Source: an uncultured Bacteroidales bacterium
GTDB taxonomy: Bacteria > Bacteroidota > Bacteroidia > Bacteroidales > Muribaculaceae
Length of the DNA: 64,000 nt
NCBI GenBank assembly: GCA_902776435.1
Contig: CACYQB010000008.1
Span: 37,217-101,216, forward strand
Direction: 5' to 3'
In this document: positions 43,394 to 52,564 of the stretch, in pieces
How the letters are laid out: each line of letters starts with the position of its first letter
How positions within the stretch are numbered: the first letter of the stretch is position 1
Position numbers and translations under genes: made by a program
The notes under the pieces: generated by a model
The model's database searches: none
Told to the model about the DNA's origin: nothing
Seen by the model: only the letters and a program-made list of their open reading frames with translations

Positions 43394-45340
43394 ATGGAAC
43401 AGAAATTATTGTCATTAACGCTGCTGGCAGTATTCAGCTTGATTGTAGCGGCAGCGCCCAGAGTGGAAACCATCACTTCCCCTGATGGAAACATCAGAAT
43501 TGAAGTCGCCATCGGTGACCAATTGCAGTATAGTGTCTATTATGGCGAGGAGCAGGTGTTGAAGGACAACGTCCTGACCTTACAAGTCGGTAAGGAGCAG
43601 TTTGGCCAGAAGCCTGTTCTCAAGGGCCTCAAGCGGTCCAGGGTCGATGAAGTCATCAAACCCGTGGTGCCCATGAAGTATGCATTGGTACCCAATAAGG
43701 CCAATCAGATGTCATTGACCTTCAAGGATGGTGTCGGCGTGGATTTTCGCGCCTATGACAACGGCATCGCCTACCGTTTCAATATCAATAAGGGTAAGCG
43801 AAAGGTGGATGTGGTGGACGAAGGCGTGGAACTGAATTTTCCAGAGCCCTTCATTGCCCATATCTCGAAGACAGATTCCTATGCCATGTCGTGTGAGAAG
43901 CCTTACACTCACATCTCTACAGCCGAGCTGAAGGAGGGGGACGAAATGACCTATCTACCCATCCTGCTTGAGAGTCCACAGGGAACCAAGATACTCTTCT
44001 CTGAGAGTGATGTTCGCGATTATCCCCATATTTTTCTGACGCCTAATGGCAAGAATGGTTTTACGTCTGTTTTCCCCAAATCACCCGAAACATGGGAACC
44101 CAGTGGTGACCGCGGCTGGAAAATCACTAAGGAGCGTGATTGTATCGCAGCCAGTGTAGACGGTCGCCGCACTTTACCCTGGCGCTTTGCTGTCATCGGT
44201 GACGACGCCACGATAGCAGGAAACCAGATGGAAGTCTTGCTGGGCGGGAAATGCGAACTCGACGACGTGTCATGGATCAAGCCCGGTCAAGTGAACTGGG
44301 ATTGGTGGAACCACTGGACAGTGTGGGGTGTGGACTTTGAGACAGGCATCAACAATAATACCTATAAATACATCATTGATGTAGCCTCGAACTTAGGCGT
44401 GGAATATATTCTGCTCGATGAGGGCTGGAACAAGAGTGTGAAAGACCCCTTTACCACTCTTGACAAGATTGACGTGCAGGAACTGGTAAACTATGGACGT
44501 GAGAAGAATGTGGGCGTCTGGCTGTGGCTGTCGTGGCTCACGGTAGAGCATCACATGGATTTGATTCCTTATTATGCACGGATGGGTGTGAAGGGACTGA
44601 AGATCGATTTCATGGATCACAGTAACCAGTGGATGGTCAATTACTATGAGCGCATTGTCCGCGAGTGCGCCAAGTACAAGCTGATGGTTGATTTTCATGG
44701 CGCATTCAAGCCATCGGGACTAGAGCAGCGACTGCCCAACTTGCTGTCTTACGAAGGAGTGCTCGGACTGGAGCAATGTGCCGGCTGTGAGCCCAAGAAT
44801 AGCATCTGGTTACCGTTCATTCGCAATGCTGTGGGAGCTATGGACTTTACACCAGGCGCAATGCAAAATGCCCAGCCAGAGGATAACAGGGGCACTGGTT
44901 CACTGCCTATGGGTGGCGGTACTCGCGCCTATCAAATGGCGCTTTACGTCTGCTTCGAGAGCGGTTTACAGATGCTCGCCGATAGTCCCACCAGATATCT
45001 GCGTGAAGAGGAGTGTGCACGCTTCATTTCTTCGGTGCCCACTACCTGGGACGACACCCGCATCCTTGCGGCCAAGGCCGGTGACTACTATGTTGTGGCC
45101 AAGCGAAAAGGTGACCAGTGGTTCATCGGTGCTATCACAGGAGAGCGTCAACAGCCCCTCGACTTGACCATCTCACTTGACTTCTTGACTAAACCTGGCC
45201 ACTTAACCTATTTTCAAGACGGCCGAAATGCCCATCGCATCGCCGTGGACTACAAGAAGGGCGAGCAGGCGGTCACCCCGCAGACCCGATTGCATCTTCA
45301 CCTCGTCCGCAACGGCGGCTGGTGCGGCGTAATCAAGTAA
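43394..45340 (+). CDS. GH97-family glycoside hydrolase (alpha-galactosidase-type)
   Basis: A 648-residue exported enzyme with a signal-like N-terminus (residues 1-21). The N-terminal beta-sandwich of GH97 is followed by the catalytic barrel (VNWDWWNHWTVWGVDFETGI near residue 300; YILLDEGWNKS near residue 338; VKGLKIDFMDHSNQWMVNYY near residue 399). Asp405 in KIDFMD sits where retaining members such as the Bacteroides alpha-galactosidase carry their nucleophile, whereas the inverting SusB type lacks it; so a retaining alpha-galactosidase-like activity is inferred. It lies 9 bp after the redox operon, perhaps by chance of position. Confidence 0.88.
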   Translation: MEQKLLSLTLLAVFSLIVAAAPRVETITSPDGNIRIEVAIGDQLQYSVYYGEEQVLKDNVLTLQVGKEQFGQKPVLKGLKRSRVDEVIKPVVPMKYALVPNKANQMSLTFKDGVGVDFRAYDNGIAYRFNINKGKRKVDVVDEGVELNFPEPFIAHISKTDSYAMSCEKPYTHISTAELKEGDEMTYLPILLESPQGTKILFSESDVRDYPHIFLTPNGKNGFTSVFPKSPETWEPSGDRGWKITKERDCIAASVDGRRTLPWRFAVIGDDATIAGNQMEVLLGGKCELDDVSWIKPGQVNWDWWNHWTVWGVDFETGINNNTYKYIIDVASNLGVEYILLDEGWNKSVKDPFTTLDKIDVQELVNYGREKNVGVWLWLSWLTVEHHMDLIPYYARMGVKGLKIDFMDHSNQWMVNYYERIVRECAKYKLMVDFHGAFKPSGLEQRLPNLLSYEGVLGLEQCAGCEPKNSIWLPFIRNAVGAMDFTPGAMQNAQPEDNRGTGSLPMGGGTRAYQMALYVCFESGLQMLADSPTRYLREEECARFISSVPTTWDDTRILAAKAGDYYVVAKRKGDQWFIGAITGERQQPLDLTISLDFLTKPGHLTYFQDGRNAHRIAVDYKKGEQAVTPQTRLHLHLVRNGGWCGVIK

Positions 45341-45398
45341 CACCAATAACACAGTTCAGTATTAAGAGATTGCGAATATAATCAAAATGTAAAGCTAT

Positions 45399-45998
45399 AT
45401 GGAAAGTCAAATAACAAGAGAGGCAGCTTGGGAGCTGCTGAGAAAATATAACAAAGATCCGTTTCACCTGCAGCATGCGTTGACGGTGGAAGGTGTCATG
45501 CGCTGGTATGCTGGGCAACTTGGGTTTGCCAACGAAGTGGATTTCTGGGGCATCGTAGGACTGCTGCACGACATCGATTTTGAGCAGTATCCTGAGAAGC
45601 ATTGCATCAAAGCGCCAGAACTGCTGCGTGCAGGGGGTGTGGGCGAAGAAATGATTCACGCCATCTGCAGTCACGCTTACGGCTTGCACGTGGATGTGAA
45701 GCCTGAACACTTGATGGAGAAGGTGCTCTTCGCTACCGATGAACTGACTGGACTGATATGGGCAGCTGCACTGATGCGCCCGTCGAAGAGCGTCCAGGAC
45801 ATGGAACTGAAATCTCTCAAGAAGAAGTACAAGACAAAAGCATTTGCTGCCGGCTGTTCCCGCGAGGTGATTGAGCAGGGAGCGGAAATGCTGGGATGGC
45901 CCTTAGACGAGCTACTGCAAAAGACTCTCGACGCCATGAGGGACTGTGAAGCCCGGGTAGCAACTGAGATGGACGTCCTCCTTAATGGCAATGGATAA
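45399..45998 (+). CDS. HD-domain phosphohydrolase
   Basis: A 199-residue HDIG-type protein. The HD motif is WGIVGLLHDIDFEQYP (His-Asp near residue 57), preceded by QHALTVEGVMRWYAG (first metal His) and followed by ICSHAYGLH. Such proteins hydrolyse phosphates of nucleotides or similar compounds using two metal ions. It stands alone after GH97. The substrate is not predictable. Confidence 0.8.
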   Translation: MESQITREAAWELLRKYNKDPFHLQHALTVEGVMRWYAGQLGFANEVDFWGIVGLLHDIDFEQYPEKHCIKAPELLRAGGVGEEMIHAICSHAYGLHVDVKPEHLMEKVLFATDELTGLIWAAALMRPSKSVQDMELKSLKKKYKTKAFAAGCSREVIEQGAEMLGWPLDELLQKTLDAMRDCEARVATEMDVLLNGNG

Positions 45999-46232
45999 GT
46001 GTTCTCCCACTAAACCAGACGACAACACACGTTGACAAACAACAAGGGCAGCTATTTATGATTTTAGTTGTCTTTTGTTGATTAATTATTATAATTATCT
46101 GAAAAACAATAAATTAATAGAATAACTATTTCGGAAACTTTAACCGAATTTAGCAGAAAAAATTCTTTTGTTCGCTGATTTTTATTGACCTTTGCCGTCA
46201 ACGGTTTATAACTATTATTGAACGAAAGGAAT

Positions 46233-47057
46233 ATGATTACCAACTTTGAGACCAACAAAGTTTATTTTGCACAGGGATTAAGTTCAGCAGTATTTGAGAA
46301 TGCAGCCAATTCCTTAGTCTCTGCGTTTCATGACTCTCATGTTAATTGGGCCAAAATTCCGTGCACTCATTCACCACAACATATTTGGGTTCGAGACTAT
46401 ATGCCTGTTCAGGTGGGTAGGGACAGGTTTATTAAGTTTCGCTATGAGCCAGATTATTTAATGGGAAGTCCTAAGTACAAGCCGGATGTACATAGCATTC
46501 TAAGCCAACTGTGTATCGATGTCTGCTGCTCTCCCATTAATCTTGACGGCGGGAATATCATCAGTTGTGGCGACAAAGTCATAATGACAGACAAAATCTT
46601 TAAGGAGAACCCGCAGTATAGCCGCAACAGGCTAATAGAAGAACTGACTGAGTTTTTGGAAGCTGAGCTCGTTTTGATTCCCTGGGATATCTACGAAGAA
46701 TACGGGCATGCCGACGGTATGGTGCGGTATATGGGAAACGGAAATGTGCTACTCAACAATTATTGCGATTTTGATAAAGCCCTACACAAGAAACTGCTAG
46801 CTGCGTTGAGTCCCCATTTCAACATCACAGAACTACATTATGACACTTTCACCGACATGAGTTGGGCATACCTCAACTTCCTGCACATGGGCCATCAGAT
46901 TTTCATCCCGTTGATCGACGACAGACTCGGCGAGAAAGCATTCAGACAGATCGCTGAAGCCTTCCCCAACTGCCATTGCCACCCAGTACAAAATTGTGAA
47001 AGTATCGTCAATGAAGGCGGTGCATTAAATTGCTGTACCTGGAATATTCTGACCTAG
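46233..47057 (+). CDS. Agmatine deiminase-family protein (Porphyromonas-type)
   Basis: A 274-residue amidinotransferase-fold enzyme. Visible active-site regions are WVRDYMPVQVG near residue 52, NLDGGNIISCGDKVIMTDK near residue 107, YGHADGMVRYMGNGNVLLNN (His and Asp) near residue 160, and GGALNCCTWN at the end with the catalytic Cys. The family converts agmatine or peptidyl-arginine to N-carbamoylputrescine or citrulline. I chose ATG 46233 because it has AAAGGA upstream; the longer frame would need TTG. Its AT-richer codons mark the start of the accessory region. Confidence 0.82.
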   Translation: MITNFETNKVYFAQGLSSAVFENAANSLVSAFHDSHVNWAKIPCTHSPQHIWVRDYMPVQVGRDRFIKFRYEPDYLMGSPKYKPDVHSILSQLCIDVCCSPINLDGGNIISCGDKVIMTDKIFKENPQYSRNRLIEELTEFLEAELVLIPWDIYEEYGHADGMVRYMGNGNVLLNNYCDFDKALHKKLLAALSPHFNITELHYDTFTDMSWAYLNFLHMGHQIFIPLIDDRLGEKAFRQIAEAFPNCHCHPVQNCESIVNEGGALNCCTWNILT

Positions 47058-47135
47058 ATAGTTGTATAACAGTCGCAGAAAAGGAAACAAAAGGCTCGCT
47101 CAAAAAAGATGCAGAGTCTTTTGCGCTTAATCTCA

Positions 47136-47915
47136 TTATCGGTTAAGAAAAAGATATTTATATTGTTCTTGGCCATTAAATATCCCGGCAACTTTATATC
47201 CGTTTTCCCATTCGATTCCTCTTAAATAGTATCTGTATTCTGCATTCAGATAATCACAGAAGGAGTTGAAAAGATTAACATCTTGTTCTAGATAGTCACC
47301 ATCTTTGGAAACGAGTTTTTTATACTCTTTCAATATAGTTTTGAATTTTGTTTCTACTTTACCCTTGATGGCATTCTGGTATTTTTCTTTATCATCACGT
47401 CCTTCCTGTAATTCTAATTCACTCTTAGAGACATTAAAAGCTATGTATCGTTGAGACGAACAGATTTCCACATCACCAAACTTTGTGGTTTCGACAATCA
47501 CTGGTGTGAGGTTATTGTTATTATCAAAAGCATCCAGAACATCAAAAAGTTCATTAACACATTTTTGTGGTCCACAAATTGTTTTTATATAATTCCAGCC
47601 CCCGTCATATTTTCTTATACTTCTAATTAATATGCCTCCGAATTGAATTGGTTCACTATTTTGATTGCTTTTAATGGTCAAATCAACACCGCTCTGATGA
47701 AAGAACCATTGTTTTTCTAAGCAAGTTCTTGGATACGTTATGATATCCCGATGATTGGGTCCATAATAATAAAACTCAATCTCAGCAATCTGATAATAGG
47801 CATCTTTTTTCTTAACACAATAGCGGCCCATTAACATCCTGGCGCATTCCTCTAGAATACTCTTATTCAAATGATTGCTTTCTATATGTTGGTAAAAATT
47901 AAATATATTATCCAT
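47136..47915 (-). CDS. Divergent 3-methyladenine DNA glycosylase-like protein (uncertain)
   Basis: A 259-residue protein of AT-rich codon use. I do not recognise it with certainty. The order of motifs follows Mpg/AAG glycosylases: CARMLMGRYCVKKKD, then IAEIEFYYYGPNH (where Mpg has its catalytic Glu), an RT...KQWFF stretch, GGILIRSIRKYDGGW, and ICGPQKCVNELFDVL. These segments match the fold's landmarks (lesion pocket, RN.MF, LLRA, GP). The C-terminal 90 residues are helical and charged and are not part of Mpg. It lies directly next to a repeat box of the cassette region. Confidence 0.45.
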   Translation of the reverse strand: MDNIFNFYQHIESNHLNKSILEECARMLMGRYCVKKKDAYYQIAEIEFYYYGPNHRDIITYPRTCLEKQWFFHQSGVDLTIKSNQNSEPIQFGGILIRSIRKYDGGWNYIKTICGPQKCVNELFDVLDAFDNNNNLTPVIVETTKFGDVEICSSQRYIAFNVSKSELELQEGRDDKEKYQNAIKGKVETKFKTILKEYKKLVSKDGDYLEQDVNLFNSFCDYLNAEYRYYLRGIEWENGYKVAGIFNGQEQYKYLFLNR

Positions 47916-47931
47916 GACTTTATTCTTTCAC

Positions 47932-48057
47932 TTGCCGATGCATAAGATTAAACTAATTGATTATCAGGGCTCATGCTCTTTACTATAGAAATATGGCAGA
48001 GTTGCATAGTATAAATCTAAAGCCCCACATTTATAACACTTATGACTTTGTTTAACG
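47932..48057. repeat. 126-bp border box A (downstream side of ATPase 2)
   Basis: Shares its left end TTGCCGATGCA, the middle TTGATTAT and (A/C)AAATATGG(C/T)AGAGTT-type segments, and its right end (GTTTAACG) with boxes B and C. It is the most divergent of the three. It lies 26 bp past the ATPase 2 stop codon and 16 bp before the start of the glycosylase-like gene. Confidence 0.8.
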
Positions 48058-48083
48058 CTGAGAATCAAAGCGTTCTGCTCATT

Positions 48084-49415
48084 TCAAAGGAATGGTGTCA
48101 TGTAAACAGGAAGCAGAAGCGTTTCCTCATCTTTTTTCAAATCCTTTGTGTAGATCAGATAACGCCGTTCAACGACGTGGGAATATTTCTGACAAAAAAC
48201 ATCCAGCGACTTATGAGATTTGTAACCTGAAGATTTGACTTCAATTGGGTGTAACTTGGCGCCTCGTGAGAGCAGAAAATCTATCTCATAATAATGGGTT
48301 TCGTCCTTTGGCCAGGTGTAATAGAACAGTTTGTTACCTGATGCTGTCAGCACCTGTGCTATCATGTTCTCATAGACGTAACCCAGATTGGTGCTTAGTT
48401 TATCATTTAAAAGTTTCTGATAGATGATATTCTCGGTATGGTCCTTGTCCCAGAATGCGAGAGTGACGAAAATTCCTGTGTCAGCACAAAATATCTTGAA
48501 CTTTGAACGATCCTTAGTCAATGACATGCCAACGTTTGGCTCGTTGGAATGATAGGAAAAAAGAGCAGTCTTGCTGTCTTCAAGGTCCTTCAGAAGTTCA
48601 ACCAGTTTCTCGTCATTGACATCGCCAAGCACGGTATATGGCTTATAACGATTGCTGACTTGGCTTAACTGAGACGGAATCTCCATAAAGAGTGTCTCTA
48701 GGCGTCCTGTTTCATCAAGCTTTTGAAAGTCTTCTTGATAAACTTTAATGATGCCACGCTTCACATGATCCACCATACTGAAATTGTTAGTTTCAATATA
48801 TTCATTCACGGCTTGTGGCATACCACCCACCAACATATAAAGTCTAAAGTCACGCATCTTGTCTCGATGGGCTCTTTCCAACGGGAGCCGCCTTTCATAA
48901 AAAGTGTGGAGCAGGGGCACCGTTGCTTCGTCACCCAAAGCCCATCGGAACTCTTCATAGTCCATCGGATATAGCGTCACTCGCTCCTCCTCGCTGGGTA
49001 TAGTGATGTTCTTTGTATTCTTCTTGATACTAATGAGAGAACCCGTCTCAATGTAATCATAGCGGCCATCTTTTACAAGATACTTTATTGCTTGCCGGGC
49101 TGGTGGGCATTTTTGCACCTCATCAAAGATGATGACCGACTTACGCTCTCTGAGCACAACATTATATAAGGCTTGCAATTGCAAAAAGATGAAATCTTTG
49201 TTCATGAGATTGTTGAACAAGGATTTCACTTCATCGGATGCTTCGTTGAAGTCAATAAGGATATAGGACTCATATTCATTCTTTGCGAACTGTTCAACAA
49301 GTGTTGACTTGCCCACACGACGTGCCCCTTCTATCAAGATAGCCGATTTGCCATTCTGCACTCGTTTCCACTCGAGAAGGCGATCATAAAGCTTTCGTTT
49401 GAATACTCTCTCCAT
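48084..49415 (-). CDS. AAA_14/DUF4143 ATPase 2
   Basis: A 443-residue ATPase. Walker A is ILIEGARRVGKSTLV (Gly30-Ser37), Walker B is KSVIIFDEVQKCPPARQAIK near residue 100, and the middle has YDYIETGSLISIKKN and YPMDYEEFRWALGD. The DUF4143 C-terminal part includes HYYEIDFLLSRGAKLHPIEV (a nuclease-fold-like ELD/ExK pattern). The ATG at 49415 is preferred over 49445 because a promoter lies at 49443-49474. It is similar along its whole length to ATPase 3 but only distantly to ATPase 1. It sits inside the first cassette-like module. Confidence 0.88.
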   Translation of the reverse strand: MERVFKRKLYDRLLEWKRVQNGKSAILIEGARRVGKSTLVEQFAKNEYESYILIDFNEASDEVKSLFNNLMNKDFIFLQLQALYNVVLRERKSVIIFDEVQKCPPARQAIKYLVKDGRYDYIETGSLISIKKNTKNITIPSEEERVTLYPMDYEEFRWALGDEATVPLLHTFYERRLPLERAHRDKMRDFRLYMLVGGMPQAVNEYIETNNFSMVDHVKRGIIKVYQEDFQKLDETGRLETLFMEIPSQLSQVSNRYKPYTVLGDVNDEKLVELLKDLEDSKTALFSYHSNEPNVGMSLTKDRSKFKIFCADTGIFVTLAFWDKDHTENIIYQKLLNDKLSTNLGYVYENMIAQVLTASGNKLFYYTWPKDETHYYEIDFLLSRGAKLHPIEVKSSGYKSHKSLDVFCQKYSHVVERRYLIYTKDLKKDEETLLLPVYMTPFL

Positions 49416-49442
49416 AATCGTTACGATGCCTGATTTCGAGTG

Positions 49443-49474
49443 CAAATGTAGTGTATTGATTTAAATTACGCAAA
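49443..49474 (-). promoter_or_regulatory. Promoter of ATPase 2
   Basis: On the minus strand, TTTG (49471-49474), a 20-bp spacer, then TACATTTG (49443-49450). Confidence 0.75.
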
Positions 49475-49490
49475 TGTTTATGTTAGAAAT

Positions 49491-49543
49491 ATCCGAAAAT
49501 ACCGAAATTATCGTTTTGAAAACATCCGAAAATACCGAAATTA
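49491..49543. repeat. 33-bp repeats upstream of ATPase 2
   Basis: Units start at 49491 and 49524 (33-bp period; the second is cut after about 20 bp). Core AATACCGAAATTAT. The array ends one base before box B. Confidence 0.75.
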
Positions 49544-49544
49544 T

Positions 49545-49671
49545 TTGCCGATGCAGAAGATGCAACTTATTGATTATCAGATATTTATAAATTAAACGGT
49601 ACAAATATGGTAGAGTTTTGCAGTGCCAATTTCAAACCCTTCATTTTTAACACTTTTGACTTAGTTTAACG
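49545..49671. repeat. 127-bp border box B (downstream side of rhuM)
   Basis: Nearly the same as box C over its full length (shared stretches include AAACGGTACAAATATGGTAG and TTAACACTTTTGACT). It abuts the 33-bp repeats of the neighbouring ATPase 2 module, with the rhuM stop codon 93 bp away on the other side. Confidence 0.85.
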
Positions 49672-49763
49672 GATAAACAATGGACTAATGTAAGAAGATG
49701 GTTTGCTCTTGTTGTTTTCAGCATCTTAGTTAATGCCTTTTTGCCCCCAAAACGCTATAAGAA

Positions 49764-50780
49764 TTATTTCCCACCATCGTCGCCACCATCGTCACCTTCG
49801 CCCTGTTCGAGCATGCCCCTGATGCGCTTATCAAAGTCTGAGTCAATGCGCTGCGTTCGGTTAAAGATGTCGTACTCGCGCTCAGCCTTGTCTTTTGCCT
49901 GCTTAGCGGACACGCTTCCCTTGTCTGGAAGTATTTCATATCGCCTAAAAGCGAGGAACTCGTTGACGCTGGCTGCGAACTGTTCCATGTTGAATGTGTT
50001 TTCACGCTCGATAAGGTCTTCGATGTAGTCGAAATAGCCTGAGACTGCTCGCTCGAGCTGGCGGATCTCTTTCTCGGTCAGGTAGTTTTTTGCCACCGAC
50101 ACGTCAGACTTAAGGATGCGCCCATCGGGGGAGTTCTTCCATGTGGTCAAACCCATGTGCTCCTTAGCGTGGTCTGCCTTGGTGTAGATTATTTCGGCAG
50201 CCGTCTGCCCAGTGATGGCATAATGAAAGCGATTCTGAACCATGGCATAAAATTCTCGTGTTGTAGGCGAATTCCTGTCATAGTCGGTGCTGCACTCGGC
50301 ATAGATGTCCGTTATTTGCTGCCAGATCCTGCGCTCGCTGGCGCGGATGGAACGCACCCTCTCCAGCAACTCGCGGAAGTAGTCTTTGCCGAACACAGCG
50401 ATTCCCTGTTTCAACCTATCGTCGTCAAGTACGAATCCCTTGCGGATATACTCATTGAGTATCTTGGTGGCCCACTGGCGAAATCTGGTCGCTCTAAGTG
50501 AGGACACGCGGTAGCCTACAGCGATAATGGCGTCAAGACTATAAAAGGCTACTGGCTTGTCGGAATTTGCAATTTGCATTTTTTGCAAACTGCTTTTTTC
50601 ATCCAGCTCACCACTATCAAAGATATTACTCAAATGACGGGAAATGCCGGAAGTATCTACCCCGAAGAGTTGTGACATCGCCTTCTGTGTGCACCAGATA
50701 GTGTCGTCCTTGATTACCACTTGGACTTTACCATCATCCTCGGGCAGGTTGTATAACAAAAACTGTATTTCGTTGCTCAT
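49764..50780 (-). CDS. RhuM-family protein
   Basis: A 338-residue protein of the virulence RhuM family. It starts MSNEIQFLLYNLPEDDGKVQ; the DNA-binding-like region is TIWCTQKAMSQLFGVDTSGI, then VGYRVSSLRATRFRQWATKI (near residue 95) is the family's signature. The tail is rich in Glu, Asp and Gly. The function is unsettled; it is common on pathogenicity and defence islands. The start at 50780 agrees with the promoter at 50823-50853, which rules out the upstream ATG at 50852. The gene is the cargo of the second cassette-like module. Confidence 0.85.
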   Translation of the reverse strand: MSNEIQFLLYNLPEDDGKVQVVIKDDTIWCTQKAMSQLFGVDTSGISRHLSNIFDSGELDEKSSLQKMQIANSDKPVAFYSLDAIIAVGYRVSSLRATRFRQWATKILNEYIRKGFVLDDDRLKQGIAVFGKDYFRELLERVRSIRASERRIWQQITDIYAECSTDYDRNSPTTREFYAMVQNRFHYAITGQTAAEIIYTKADHAKEHMGLTTWKNSPDGRILKSDVSVAKNYLTEKEIRQLERAVSGYFDYIEDLIERENTFNMEQFAASVNEFLAFRRYEILPDKGSVSAKQAKDKAEREYDIFNRTQRIDSDFDKRIRGMLEQGEGDDGGDDGGK

Positions 50781-50822
50781 GTCTCTGTAATATAATAGTT
50801 TTATTACGCTTCTTTCGTTGCA

Positions 50823-50853
50823 CAAATGTAACAATAAAATCCCAAATATCAAA
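50823..50853 (-). promoter_or_regulatory. Promoter of rhuM
   Basis: On the minus strand, TTTG (50850-50853), a 19-bp spacer, then TACATTTG (50823-50830). The surrounding 60 bp is about 90% identical, by eye, to the ATPase 3 promoter region. Confidence 0.75.
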
Positions 50854-50887
50854 GGAAAAGTGCAGAATTGCCGAAATTCTCAAAAAA
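50823..50887. repeat. 5' border shared by rhuM and ATPase 3 (copy 1)
   Basis: About 65 bp from the -7 box to GCCGAAATTCTCAAA. It closely matches 53956-54020. It has one unit of the 33-bp repeat family. Confidence 0.8.
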
Positions 50888-51137
50888 ACAAATCATCGCC
50901 TTGATGGTCGTTGGCAAAAAAATGATGAACAGATTGCGTCGACAGCATCGACACAATTAACTGAAATAAGTAAGTCAAAAATATAATAATATGACATTCT
51001 TTCGTTATTTATTTGCGTAGTTGGACAAAAAATGTCTATTTCTGCAAACGAAATAATGAACACATAATAATGACATCTTCTCTATTTCTAAATCACCTCA
51101 TAATACTCCTTAAGACGTTAGATAACTTGCGACAACA

Positions 51138-51153
51138 TTCATGATATCATGAA
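51138..51153. promoter_or_regulatory. 16-bp palindrome upstream of 51227 gene
   Basis: TTCATGATATCATGAA is perfectly palindromic, about 40 bp before the -7 box at 51193. It is a possible operator; the binding protein is unknown. Confidence 0.35.
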
Positions 51154-51192
51154 CTTTTTTATTCTCCATGCTTAAAATCAGCGTTATTTTTG

Positions 51193-51200
51193 TACTTTTG
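51193..51200 (+). promoter_or_regulatory. -7 promoter box for the 51227 gene
   Basis: TACTTTTG lies 26 bp before the ATG at 51227. Confidence 0.5.
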
Positions 51201-51226
51201 CGCGACAACATCTTAACCAAATTATT

Positions 51227-51619
51227 ATGGAACTTTCTAAAGCAGATAAGCGGCTATGCCGTGAACTCATCAATACGGGTATCGAACGGGAATGCAAGCG
51301 TTTTGTAGAACAGATTCAGCGAATTGCCTGCGAACCGATTCCTCCCGAGCAACTCAACGAACCATATCGTGAGGAGAATGGTCAAAGCATCGAACGAGTG
51401 TGGCACAAACGCTTCATCAAGTTGTTTAGAGCCACCGACAAGTTTAATCATCACGTTGCACTCCGCTATGACCATGCCACGGGCTCACACTACCTCGATT
51501 GTGTGGAGGGCCTATATTTGGACAAATGGTTGACGGATGAAGAAATCTCCCGTTTCAGCGACGAACCGCGGGATTACATCACCAGTCTTGGATCGTTTTA
51601 CTCAAACGATTCCAACTGA
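51227..51619 (+). CDS. Hypothetical protein, 130 residues
   Basis: I do not recognise this family. The protein is polar and probably helical at the start (SKADKRLCRELINTGIEREC), with a later HHVALRYDHATGSHYLDCVE stretch that may form strands. It has no signal peptide or membrane segment. A promoter box precedes it, and a DUF6155 gene follows 64 bp later on the same strand. It lies between two of the cassette-like modules and could be an accessory passenger. Confidence 0.65.
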   Translation: MELSKADKRLCRELINTGIERECKRFVEQIQRIACEPIPPEQLNEPYREENGQSIERVWHKRFIKLFRATDKFNHHVALRYDHATGSHYLDCVEGLYLDKWLTDEEISRFSDEPRDYITSLGSFYSNDSN

Positions 51620-51683
51620 CTTCAATACAATTCATGTTTTTTGTACTCAGAAGCATTTTTGAAAAACTCCAATTGAAATAGAA

Positions 51684-52208
51684 ATGTCAAAATTAGAAGT
51701 CAAGAAGTATATCAAGTCGCTGGTGCGCAGTTCATTGGAGGAGTTGGTGATGGACTTGTATTCGGCTCGCAAAGAGGCGAAAGATTATCTGGAGTATGTG
51801 ATTAAACCAGACGATAATGCAAAACTGGAAGAGTATAGAAGAATCATTCATAATGAGTTCTTTCCAAGTCGTGGCGAGCCAAAATTGAGGTTTTCGGTCT
51901 GCCGTAAAGCGGTGTCAGAATTCAAGTCACTCGATCCTCTTCCCGAGTTGTTGGCCGACTTGATGCTCAGCATTCCGGAATATGCCAGTCAAATTGCTGA
52001 TGAGTATGGAGACATGTGGGAACAGTTTTACGATGCAGCCGAGAACAATTTCAAGACCGCCATGAAGTTTATAAGCCAACACCATCTTCAAAGTCATTTC
52101 CAGCAACGGATAGACACAATTCTGCATAATTGCGAGTCATCCGGCTGGGGATTCCCTGACACAATGTGGGATATCTATTATGATTATTCAGATATGCCAG
52201 AGGAATAG
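51684..52208 (+). CDS. DUF6155 family protein
   Basis: A 174-residue helical, acidic protein that fits the DUF6155 family (SKLEVKKYIKSLVRSSLEEL at the start, VMDLYSARKEAKDYLEYVIK next, and SGWGFPDTMWDIYYDYSDMP at the end). The function of the family is not known to me. No signal peptide or membrane segment. It may be co-transcribed with the preceding gene. Confidence 0.75.
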   Translation: MSKLEVKKYIKSLVRSSLEELVMDLYSARKEAKDYLEYVIKPDDNAKLEEYRRIIHNEFFPSRGEPKLRFSVCRKAVSEFKSLDPLPELLADLMLSIPEYASQIADEYGDMWEQFYDAAENNFKTAMKFISQHHLQSHFQQRIDTILHNCESSGWGFPDTMWDIYYDYSDMPEE

Positions 52209-52564
52209 AATGGTTGACCGCAAAATGCGTTGTATTAGTAAGTTGAATGATGTCTAGTGTTATTTTTCCAACGAAATTAGATTGTTCTCATGTTGTTTTT
52301 TAAGGAAAAACGATATTAAAACTAATATAATTGCAATAAAGCTGCATAAATATTTATTTGCCGATGCAGAAAATGCAACTAATTGATTATTAGATATTTA
52401 TATATTAAACGGTACAAATATGGTAGAGTTTTGAAGTACAACTTTCAAAGCCTTCACATTTAACACTTTTGACTAAGTTTAACGATCGAAATGAGTCAAA
52501 AACGGGGATTTTGACCATCATCTTAATCATATCGGAATAGTATCAAATCTATAAGCTGATTGCA
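52209..52564. other. AT-rich intergenic region with border box C
   Basis: No gene seen. Apart from box C (52358-52484) the stretch has no recognisable feature. Confidence 0.55.
52358..52484. repeat. 127-bp border box C (downstream side of ATPase 3)
   Basis: Almost the same as box B and related to box A. It lies 80 bp past the ATPase 3 stop codon on the minus strand. Confidence 0.85.

Larger units (their letters stand above)
50888..51226. other. AT-rich intergenic region
   Basis: No gene seen. It contains a 16-bp perfect palindrome, TTCATGATATCATGAA (51138-51153), and a -7 box TACTTTTG (51193-51200) for the next gene. Confidence 0.55.
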
